Positions 54,215-63,907 of a stretch of 64,000 nt of DNA are shown here, one piece after another. This stretch comes from Rhynchopus sp. YZ270_cl-10 (taxonomy: Eukaryota > Euglenozoa > Diplonemea > Diplonemida > Diplonemidae): positions 992,001-1,056,000 of the forward strand of contig OZ037882.1 of the NCBI GenBank assembly GCA_964035575.1. The letters run 5' to 3'. The translations under genes were made by a program, and so were the position numbers. Numbering within the stretch: position 1 is the first letter of the stretch; every line of letters begins with the position of its first letter. Below the pieces are notes generated by a model. That model had not been told where the DNA came from, made no database searches, and worked only from the letters and a program-made list of their open reading frames with translations.

Positions 54215-55168
54215 TATACTATCAATTTATTGATTGCATATGATGAAAATACTTTTTTACCCTCCCCCGCTTTAGAATCAACAGAGAGTGACACTCAGTG
54301 TACGTTCAGATTTTTGTTAACATATACTCATACGCCGCGTCCCCCTTTTTCACGGCAAAGGGTTGGAGTGGAAGCGAACAACAAAACAACCTTGATTTTT
54401 TTTCTCCTCCCCATTTATAGTCTTTTTGAGCAACAAGCAATGAGAAACGATTCTCTTGAACATTTTTTTTTTTTTAAATCGCAACCTGCCACAGTTGAAC
54501 CCAAAGAGGACCCAGCACCCAGGTGAAGGTTCTCAACAGCACAAAACAAAGGTAGCTTGTGATGTCCTGACCCTCTCAGGGGTGGGCTATGGAACGAAGA
54601 AAAAAGTACATTTTTTTTTTTTTTTGAAAAATTTCAAAAACAAAAGAAAGTAGAGTGGAGCACACTCTAGGGGTGGCTACACTAATACAACCAAGTTTTC
54701 AAAAAAAAAGCGAAATCGAACGGCCCCTCCCCACGGCCTGAAACCTTTCTCCCTTGGGTGCGAACAGTGGAAGACTGTCAGTCGATTCTCTGGCAGCTAT
54801 CACTAATCCAACAAATTATCAAAACAAAAGTCAAAATTATTTTCCCTTTAGAGAAGCGAGTCACCCGAAGCATGTTTTTCTTCTTTGTTGAGCGGACACA
54901 GGGCAAGGTCTCATTGCTCTGGTTGTCGAACCTCCAAGGGTCTGTCAGAAACGATTAAAGTGGTCACTTTCCCCACGGTTCGGTGCTGTGGTGTTTTCAG
55001 GTTGCTTATTGCTAACCGGGAGGAAAAAACAAAGTAAAAAAATGTCTGTAATGACGCACACATACTCCCCTCAACTTCTCAACGAAACTGAACCACAAAC
55101 CCCAGGAACAAATATTCCCATAACAACACAACACAACACAACGTGAGAAGCAGGGGAGGACCACCGCC
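54215..55168. other. Intergenic DNA before membrane glycoprotein gene 2
   Basis: 54215-54253 is the right part of the duplicated transposon target. A dispersed repeat (ggggtggctacactaatacaa) lies near 54672-54692. From about 55030 the sequence matches the upstream region of gene 1 and probably holds the promoter and 5' UTR. Confidence 0.5.
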
Positions 55169-57141
55169 ATGCTGCACGCCGTGTTGTTGTCGCTGCTCGT
55201 AGCAGACGCTGTTGCCATGAGCACGGTCCATATGATGTGGAGCAACGAAGTGATCATAGCGCCAGGGTATGTGCGTAGTGCTGTAGGCATATCAGAATGT
55301 GCACGGTGTGGGGTCCCAGCCCTCTTGAGCTGGAGTCAAACGGGAGGTCTCAACTAGAGGGTGTGGCCACACCCGCTAGTTGAGGCGCCAGCTTTTGGTC
55401 CAGCTCAGAGGCTGGACCCCACACCGTGTGGACCGACCCTGTCTTTTGAAAAAATCTCTGACTCTGTGTTATAATGATACACTAAATGGGTCTTCTTGGC
55501 AGACATGCTTTTTTTTTTTTTTGCATCTTTTTTGAGATAGAACCAGAATGCACTGCAAAATATTATTCCCACACACACCCACAGATCCACCGTTTCTATG
55601 GACGTACGTGAGATTCTCGGCGCGCTTGACGGGCATGCAGAGAAGAATTATGACGTGGCCATCGACAGTGTGACTGTCAACTCCAGTGTTCTCACGAATA
55701 CGGTGTGGACATTTTCTCCCCACTGCAGCGACACGGTTAACCTCCATACAATTAATGTGTACGGTCTTGACTACCGGCGCAGCGTGCCGCTGAGGGAGTT
55801 TCTGCTCTCTGGGAATCTATGCCTGAGAGTGAAGGCAACTGTGTCAGTCGATGTGGTCCTCGACCTGGATGTGTACCTCCGCTTTGAGCCGAAGAGCTGG
55901 GCAGCACCGATGACAACCCCTCTGATCTCGGACACTCTACTTACTTCGTTCACGCTGGATAACGAACCGATGGCGTGGGACGTCCGTGGTACCTTTACCG
56001 TACACACCTCATCGCAGGCAAGGGTCGATCATTACTACGCCCTGCTGCGCTGCACGGAGACAGGGACAGTGCGCTTCACACTCTCGCCGTACAGCTCGTC
56101 CAGGTTTGCGGTGCTGGACCCCCACGGAGTGGTGCATTCCTTTGACTTCGGCACGCGCTACTTGAATCGCAATACATTCAAGGACGTTCCGTGTGTCCAG
56201 GGGCGCAAGCTTTTCATCTATGGATCGTACTCCCAAGGCTCAGTGTCATGGGAACTCACATCGTCCACGCCAGCGCCGCCAACACCAGCACCGCACGGAC
56301 TGGACCCACACTCAGACCCCACCTCGACGCAGCGTGGCATACCCTCTGTAGGGCGTGAGGTTGACTCGTATGTAGATATGTTTTATTTGGGGGAAGGGGG
56401 GCCTCGGCCACAAAAACAAACTGATTTTTTGTCGAAAATTGGTCGTGAAGTACAAAAAAAAATATAACCTACATTCTTGAGCTCTTCTATACGAAGTGAT
56501 TTTTCATTGGACGCATCCCCGGGCAATGAAAGGAAAACAATGAGTACAAGAACAAGATAGAAGAGCCAGTATTTATGTCTGAATTTCACACACAATTTCA
56601 ATCATTCGAGCCGAAGACACCCAAATATTTCGGCTTGTATTATTTCCTTACAACCGTACGCGTACCGCTTCGTCTGTTGTATACAAAAAAAAAACCCCCA
56701 CAAAACAGAAGCAGAGATGGCGTCAGCATCGGCGCTGTGGTCGGCATCTTCTTTGCGCTTGGCTTTGTTATCGTGGTGGCGGTGGTGGTGGGTGTGGTGC
56801 TGTACTGGTATAAGTTCAAGAGGGGTGTGAAGGCAGGACCCTCTAATGCAGACCTGACGTTGACAGACGAGGAGGGATGCAGTGTCACTGGCAGTGGTGG
56901 TGGTGGTGGTGGTACCATTCGCCACAGCAAAGGCAACAGTGGTGACGTCCGTCATGGCAGCGGAAGCCGTGGTGACAGCCGACGTGGAGGAAGTGAAGGC
57001 AGCAGCAGAGGGGTAGGTGGTGGCGGCAAAGGAGGCAAGGGAAGCAAGGGAAGCAGTGGCAAGGACAAAGACAAGACAGAGTCACCTCCCGCACAGGAGT
57101 TGGTGACGGTGGAGGACGTCGTACCAAACGTTCAAGAGTAG
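55169..57141 (+). CDS. Single-pass membrane glycoprotein, gene 2 (three exons, 437 aa)
   Basis: Exons 55169-55266, 55585-56367 and 56709-57141, with GTATGT donors and CACAG/AACAG acceptors, both splices in phase 2. Exon 1 encodes a signal peptide (MLHAVLLSLLVADAVAMSTV). Exon 2 encodes the ectodomain (residues ~34-290) with DVYLRFEPKSWAAPMTTP, MAWDVRGTFTVH, RCTETGTVRFTLSPYSS and a Pro/Thr/Asp stalk. Exon 3 encodes the TM helix (GVSIGAVVGIFFALGFVIVV and following), a basic KFKRGVKAG stop-transfer, an acidic LTLTDEEGCS stretch and a long Gly/Ser/Lys-rich tail ending QELVTVEDVVPNVQE. It is the intact paralogue of gene 1, same strand, 8 kb downstream. The conserved termini suggest the tail binds a partner. 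Function not recognised. Confidence 0.87.
55302..55428. mobile_element. 127-bp snap-back element in intron 1 of gene 2, TG target duplication
   Basis: Inverted ends CACGGTGTGGGGTCC / GGACCCCACACCGTG with further inverted blocks (ctcaactag/ctagttgag, gagctgga/tccagctc). The same place in intron 1 of gene 1 reads gaatgTGgacgagccctg with no insertion; here it reads gaatgTG, element, TGgaccgaccctg. The first 10 bp resemble the ends of transposon copy 1 (CACGGTGCGG), so it is a likely non-autonomous relative. Confidence 0.9.
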
Positions 57142-58358
57142 CATGGGGGTGTGTGATTGTTTTGCCCAATCTTAAGACCCCCATGAAATGAAACCTCAGC
57201 ATTTTCCCTTCAGTGTTTTTAGCTAAGGACAGAGATGCTTAGGTTCATCTTATTTAATTTTTTGTTTTTCTTTTTTGGTACGCTGTCGTGAATGGACTGT
57301 ATTTCAAGTCCAATTTTTTAGGTCCTGGGCTGGACCGGTACTTTTTTATGTACCTTCTATGCCTTCGTTTCTTCAGAAAAGAAGGTATATGAAATAATTT
57401 TCTTTTGCTCGACTCGAAGTTGTACAACCGGACGTACTTCTTGTCAACATAACATAATTTTCCTTTTTTAGAATCTATATGTTTTAGCTCCCCCTTGAGG
57501 GAGTTAAAAATATAAATCTAAAACCACCAAAAAGAAAGGGTGCATTGTGTTGACCCTCTCAAATACTTTCAATTCTGTGAACTGAAAGTATATGAATCTA
57601 ACTTTTTTTAGGTACAACGCTCTCCAGAGGAGCGATGTACTTCACATCAACGTTCTTTCCCCCCCTCCCCCCGGTACTCCCCCTTGAAATTGTCCCCCCT
57701 GGGGGAAAAAGTGAGGGGGGGGGACAATGTCTCGTACTGTAGCGGGATGGCCGTTTTGGTGTGAAGAAGGGAGACCAAAGGTTGTCCCCCCCCCCCCCCC
57801 CCCGACCCCCTTGAAATTATCCCTGGCGGCAAGATACCGGTTTTTTGGGGGGGGACAATTTCACGGAGGGATGGTCGGTAATTAAATAATTGAGAACGTT
57901 TGTAGACACCTCGCTTTTTGTTTTTTTTTGTTTTTTTTTTTTTGTTTTTTTTCTGTGAGCTTCCACGCTTCCTAATTCTCGTGGTACGAAGAGGTGGGGG
58001 TCCAGCGATTTCGGAGACAGAACGTAAAGAAGTACCGTATTCGTACAAAATATTATTCGACCGTATTGTTTTGACGTTTTCAAGATTTTTTTTTTTTCTG
58101 GGAGTTCGACGATTTTTTTTACGGTCGAAAATCTGTACGGATACGTCAGGTGGAAACGTCTCGTTGGTATTGTTCGCACTGTAAAATCAAAGCAAGAACG
58201 CGAATAGGCCACAGGACGTAAAACAATCGCTGCCCCCTCTCCTTTGTTACTGCACATTTTTGTAGAGTTTTTTTTTTTGTTTTTTTTTTGTTGTGATTTG
58301 CTTGTGACTGTGGCTAGCCACACCCCATGCTCAAAAAAAGTGGAGATTTGCACAAAAT
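57142..58358. other. Intergenic DNA with a run of stem-loops
   Basis: A gatgcttaggttcatctta motif follows the gene (57234-57252), then a ggtacgctgtcgtgaatgg block (57276-57294). Between about 57293 and 57642 I count at least six stem-loops, for example ggact...agtcc, ggtcctgggctggacc, ggtacttttttatgtacc, tactttca...tgaaagta and gtacaacgctc...gagcgatgtac. 57650-57850 has C/G runs. No gene seen. Confidence 0.5.
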
Positions 58359-58666
58359 CAGGGTCCTCAAGGGGTGGCATCAAAACAAAAAACGCGGACA
58401 ATGTCCGCGTTTTTGGGGAATTTCAGACCCCCCCCTCTAAGAATACCCCTTGTCCTTTTTCGTCCTCTACGTCTTTTTCGTCTTTTTCGTCCTTTTTCGA
58501 TCTGGGAAAAAGGACGAAAAAGGACGAAAAAGGACAATACAGGAAGTACAGTACAGAAAAATCACCAGGAAAAACACTGTTCACCCAAAAAAATCCCCCC
58601 CCCAAAAAAAAAATCTTGATTTCAAGTCCTCCAACAACAGAAAAACACAAGAAAAAAAAACAAATC

Positions 58667-60798
58667 ATGCCAAGAGCTAAATGCTGGACTTGGGAGCTGT
58701 TTTCAAAAACCGGAAGGTTTTTGACGTGCAACGCATGCCAGGGGACAATGGCCCAGGCGTCGAACGCGGAGAGGAGGAAGCAGCACATTGTGTCCTGCAA
58801 AGATGCGGAGGAGGTTTACAAGAACAAAGCCAAGGTTTGAAAATAAATTTACTCGAAAATATTCACACACATATTCTACAGGCTGAATTGGCTAAGAAGA
58901 GGAAGCGCAGCCGGATGGAAGATGCTGAAGATGTCGATGAAGAAGATGATGAAGATGCAGAAGCAGATGCAGATGCAGATTGCACCATTGTTTCAGCCCC
59001 AGCAGCAGCCTCAGCAGCTCCAGCAGCAGCCCCAGTAGCTCCAGCAGCAGCCTCAGCAGCCCCAGCAGCAGTCTCAGCAGCCTCAGCAGCAGCCTCAGCC
59101 CCAGCCCCAGCAGCCCCAGCCCCAACATCTACTAAGGCGAAGCCTGTGCCCAAGGCACACACTCGGTCTGCCCACCCCAAGCAATCTTTGCTTGGAGTGG
59201 TGGACAGGGTGTCGGAGGCCGAGAACAAGCTGATTGATTCAGCTTGGGCCAAGGCCTACTACTGTGGAGGTATCCCCTTCAGTTTTGCCTCCTCCCCCGA
59301 GTTTAAGGCGGCCATGCGGGCGACTCGCCCCACGCTGAGGAGGGTGGTAGACGAGGACGCCATTCGTGGGCCGCTGCTGGATGCGGCGTACGAGGAGATT
59401 GTGCTTGATGAGATTACTCGCATCAAGCACGCTGCCCGGGACAACGGTACCGGGATCTCCCTGCACGCCGACGCTTGGGAATCCAAGCTGAAGAAACAGC
59501 ACCTCCTCAGCGTGTCCATCTGTTCTCCTGAGCCACAGCTGCTGGCGAGCCACACGCTGACCCAACGATCGCATGACGGGGAGGAGTACTGCACCGCGCT
59601 GAAGCAGATCATCTCGGAGACGGGCATCGGGCAGTACCTGACAGCCGTTTTGGTCGACGCGGGGTCGGCAATTTTGAAGGGTGCCAAAGACCTGAAGGAC
59701 GTTTACCCGACAATCCTCATCTTGGTGTGCGTGTGCCATGCTTTAAACAGGCTGCTGAATGATATTATCGGAACCCGCACTGTATCAAAGAAGGATACAC
59801 CTAACGTGTATAACGCGTACTTCGTGTGGAGCAACCAGATCGTGTCTGCGGTAAAGAACACGGAGAACATCAGGAAGGCTGTGTATGCAATCCAAGCGGC
59901 ATCGGCTATGGTGGAGAAAGTGTCGCCCGTTGGGAACAATACTCGTTGGCTGACGATTGGGGACTCCTGGGATTGGATCAACAACAACTTCAACACCATG
60001 CGGACGCTCATGAACGACGAAAATGAAACCAGCATCCACAACCAGATGCCCGCCCTGCAGAAGTTCGGAGATCTCGCTTTTTGGGAGAAGTTCATGTTTG
60101 TGCGGAAGTTAGTGTGCTCGACGACAGAAGCCATCAGGTACATGGAACAAGACTCTGCTCGCATTGGCCACATTCTCCCGATGTTCTGGGCTTTGAAGCA
60201 GGTGTTTAATGCCTGCACTACACCTGACGGGGAAGTTCCTGGACACAAGAAGTGCAAGAAGGCGAGGGATGAACGAGAGAAGTACTACGTCGATACCAGC
60301 CACTGTGTTCTTGCCACCATCTTGTCCCCTACGTGCTACATTCCTGACGCAGAAGGCAAAGTCCCTCGTGGGGTTTTGGGAAGGTACCTTGAGACGTTCG
60401 ATCCAAAGAGCCTCATGGATCAGGCAGAAAAAGCAGTGGAGCTGTGGGCTGACAACGAGGAGGCTGAGCTAGAACTTCTGAGGGAGATTTCGTGTTTCCT
60501 CTCAAGAGAGGCTCCGTACCACTCGAAGATGCTTTGGTGTCACGAGAAATCCGCACCTGAAGTGTTTTGGGGAATTGCGTCGAAACTCTACCCTAATCTT
60601 CTTCTTCCACCACGAGCGAAAAAGTTGTGCTCCATTGTCCCGCATACAGCAGTCCAGGAACGGGTGTTCAGCACGATGGGGTGGCAATCAGAAGGAAGGG
60701 AAAATATGGATTTGCAGAGACTCCACAAGGTCACGGCAATATGCACGACAACGAAGAGGGCGGCAAAGAAAGCGAAGCTTGCGCAGGCGAAAAAATAA
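58667..60798 (+). CDS. hAT transposase (694 aa, one 47-bp intron)
   Basis: Exon 1 is 58667-58834 and exon 2 is 58882-60798; the intron is GTTTGA...CTACAG, phase 0. Exon 1 gives a BED-like zinc-binding start (WELFSKTGRFLTCNACQG, then HIVSC). Residues ~57-140 are a basic NLS-like stretch (KKRKRSR), an acidic run and an Ala/Pro linker. The RNase H core follows: ISLHADAWES with the first Asp, LVDAGSAILKGAKDLKDVYP with the second, LVCVCHALNRLLNDI (the CxxH block), NNTRW, and near the C-terminus the hAT dimerisation region (VFWGIASKLYPNLLLPPRAK, VQERVFSTMGW). All parts are present and open, so it may be functional. It cuts and rejoins the element at its CAGGG ends. The upstream hAT at 4158 is a distant relative. 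Confidence 0.92.
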
Positions 60799-61189
60799 AA
60801 CAAGGGTTGGGGGTTTATCACGAGGGTTAGGGCAAGGGGTATCAGAGGGAATATATATTGCCAAAAACAAGAAACTGAAAAGTGTTTTTTTTTACTTTTT
60901 TATCAATTTGAAAACACAGGCGTCAACTATCAGTGGGTTGTGAGACGCTTTTTTGTACCAGGAGCGCGAGAGGTAACTTAGTTACTGTATACCATTAACA
61001 GTGTCCTTTTTCGTCCTTTTTCGTCCTTTTTCGTCCTTTTTCGTCTTTTTCGTCCTTTTTCAAAAATCGTAGAGGACAGGGGGGTTCTTACCCCCCTCCC
61101 CCCCCCAAAACGCGGACATTTTTTGTTTTTTTTCCCCCTATTTTTTGCTGGTTTTTGGGTGACGGGGTGCAAATTCGTGACCCAAAACA

Positions 61190-61680
61190 CAGTTTTTTGG
61201 CATTTCCGGAATCCGTCCAGAAAGTGGTGGGGTCAATCTCGAAAATTGGACAATTTTTTGACCACTTAAATTTTTGAAAATATGAGCCCGGTCACTAATA
61301 CGTGGGGCCCATTTTCGGACAAAAAATGCTGCTGAAAAAAATTTTTAGGTGAAAATTTTTCAGCCCCAAAACATGCCGCGATTGGCATTTCCGGGATCTG
61401 TCCGCGCTGTGGTGGGGTCAATTTGCCGAAATGGCCAAGTTCTTGGTTTTGGTCAAAATGAGTGTAAGGTAAAGGGGTCCAAGTATTTGCCTGTAGACGC
61501 ACATGGTAGCAGGGGTTTAAGGGCCCCCCATTCGTGTACATTTTGCAAAAAAACGCGGGCATCTTGTATTTTTTATTTTGCCCGAAAACACCGGCATTTG
61601 CATTTCCTGAATCCGCCGGTTCTGTGGTGGGGTCAATTTGCCGAAATGGACGAGTTTTTATAAATTTTGGTCAAAATCGT
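61190..61680. repeat. Satellite-like array, inverted, three ~190-bp units
   Basis: The box (ggcatttccggaatccg, then gtggtggggtcaattt, then gccgaaatggccaag) recurs near 61200, 61388 and 61600 inside the right half of the hAT element, in opposite orientation to the array at 10.6-11.0 kb. Confidence 0.65.
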
Positions 61681-62515
61681 GTACAACCCCAGTGAAGAAA
61701 AAAATTTTCGAGGAAAAAAAACCCCCAAAATGTCCGCGTTTTCTGGAATTTCAGACCCCCCCTCCCCCCCCCAAAAACGCGGACATTGTCCGCGTTTTTT
61801 GTTTTGATGCCACCCCCAAGGGGGTGCAAAAAAAAATTTTTGCACCCAAAAAAAAAAAAAAAGAAAATTCGGGGGGTGCAAAAAATATTTTTGCACCCCC
61901 CCCAAAAAAAAAAAAAGTTTTTTTGGGGCGAAAAAAATTTTTTGAGGGGGGATTTCAGGCTTCAGCAGGGATTCTCTGGCTTTTCGTCAGCACCACAACA
62001 GACACAGCCAAGCACCACTAGGTGGCTGTCACACTCACAATGTGTGAAAGTGGTGCCACAAACAGGGATGCTCCCTGCGATTGTCGCCACCTTTAGCAGT
62101 CCAGGAAAGCAAGCGAAGTGATTATGTGGAAGTGTATTTCGTTTTATGCATGGGTACTGAGTGTAATTTTCCGCTCGCTGCGCTCGCGGAGGTACACCTT
62201 AAAATTTTTTTCCGCTCGCTTCGCTCGCGGAAAGACACCCCAATGTGAAATAAAAAAACGGGCGCAGGAAAATTTTTTTGAGCCTCCCACGATTTCACAA
62301 AAACCCAAAAAAAATAGCGTCAGGCCCTGGTTTCCCCATTTTCCCGTGAATTTTCACACCTCTTCCAACTTTGTCAGGGAGGAGCGCGCGCGAAGCGCGC
62401 GTGACGACCGCTTGTGTGGGGAGAAAGCTCGGAATGGACTTTTCTGAAGGGTTTTGTACAGAAAAAAATTTGCACCCCCAAAATTCCCAGAGAGGGGTGC
62501 AGGCTGAGGACCCTG

Positions 62516-62526
62516 CACAAAATTTG

Positions 62527-62561
<35 letters not shown>

Positions 62562-63826
62562 GCGGCAACGCAACCGATGCAACTCCAGTACCTCCAACAA
62601 TTTATCAAAAAAAAATATATAGTGGAGTTCATCCTCGGGTGTCTACACTAATACTACTTATACAAAAGGCTTCGGCCAACATTGAGTACAGACCTGAATT
62701 CTCCTCACTGGTGGGATTACTCTGGCGATTGTCGCCACAACAAAAAGCATTTTTTCTGGTGCCTACGTCCCGCCCATGAACGGTAGGGCATTTGCACTTT
62801 AACTTCTCTCTTCCCCTCTCCCCCCCCACATCCCCCCAGTAAGTGGAGCACGCTTCGTTGTCGAGCACGTCGTCTCGCTAATCTGTGACGAGGGGGTGCC
62901 TTTGTGCCGCGATCTTCACACCATTGGAAACCAAGAATGGTTTCAATGGTGAAAAAAAAGGTTGAGCGACGGCAAAGTTGTGTACGTTTAGGAAGGACAA
63001 ACTTCCTCTTTTAGCCCCCGTCGACTTCATTTTCTTGGAGCTTCTTGTGGTAAAAGGTTTTTTTTTAAAAAAAAGCACAAAAAGAGCAATTGAAAATAAA
63101 CCCCTTGACACCCTACCCCCTCTCCCACATCATTTCATTTTAATCTTCCTCCGCAATTTTCATTGTTTTTTTGCTTTTTGTGCTTTCATCCGGATGGGCT
63201 GACTTTCGCAGTCGGAGGTGCCTGCATCAATAACTACAGTTTTTTGCTGTGCTTTAAACACACTTCTCTACTTGAGTGACCCAGGGAAACAGGCTTTGGT
63301 GGGGCTGACGACCCCAAAATAGCAGAACGTAGCAGAAAAATAGCCCAAAAATAGCAAGCCTCCCTTCAGCCGCATCATGTTTTCTATATAACACGCATGT
63401 CAAAGCAACTTGCACAGAAGCAGCGTTGTGGTAATCCTGTGTATTACTCAACACATTTCGTCCACTCACGTCCCACCCTTTTGTATGGCGACTGAGCTGC
63501 GTTTTGGCATGTTTCAACCATTCTTGCGACGATGTTATTCCCATAACCCCCTCTTCACTTCAGCGCACAACCGCGAACAGAAACAAAACACGTAGCGGTT
63601 TCTACGAAACGTGAACAGGGGAGGGCGGGTTACGCATAACCCGTTCGCGGGGATGTACGTTGTCAAAGTTTTCAAAAAAAAAAACCCTCCGGTAATGTTT
63701 TCAACGATCGTCACTTACTGTACAAAGTCAGACAAAAGTCAAGCTCAGCAGGGTTTTGTTTCCCCGCTGACACCACACACCTCAAAAAAGGGCATATTTT
63801 GCGCAGGAATTACCCTCACCAGGTAT
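62516..63826. other. Intergenic DNA before ankyrin copy 5
   Basis: Starts with an A-run of about 36 after the hAT target duplication. A dispersed repeat (gtggagttcatcctcgggtg) lies at 62622-62641. Near 63307-63350, gacgaccccaaaatagcaga matches the eL30 intron (inverse, about 33935-33975). The final block is shared with the upstream region of glycoprotein gene 1. No gene seen. Confidence 0.5.
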
Positions 63827-63907
63827 CACCACACACCTGAATAGGCAGCTGATTACACATCCCCACCCTTTCTCTTCTGCGTCTATATCCAAAAGAGGTG
63901 TCTTGTT
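63827..63907 (+). promoter_or_regulatory. 81-bp conserved leader, ankyrin copy 5
   Basis: Same leader, same length; the DNA upstream of it differs from all other copies. Confidence 0.55.

Larger units (their letters stand above)
58359..62515 (+). mobile_element. hAT DNA transposon, complete-looking, with 8-bp target duplication
   Basis: Termini CAGGGTCCTCA / TGAGGACCCTG (11 bp, perfect) are flanked by direct copies of CACAAAAT at 58351-58358 and 62516-62523, the 8-bp duplication of hAT elements. Subterminal inverted blocks (ggcatcaaaacaaaaaacgc, ggacaatgtccgcg) lie at about 58375-58440 on the left but at 61740-61815 on the right, about 700 bp in from the end. Sequence beyond them (61816-62500), with GC-rich hairpins and a piece shared with 48290-48360, was probably gained later or is a longer right arm. 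It carries one spliced transposase gene. Confidence 0.93.

Noticed and set aside
58244-58666. Upstream extension of the hAT transposase reading frame
   Set aside because: It crosses the element boundary at 58359 and the flanking duplication; the ATG at 58667 starts the conserved zinc-binding part.
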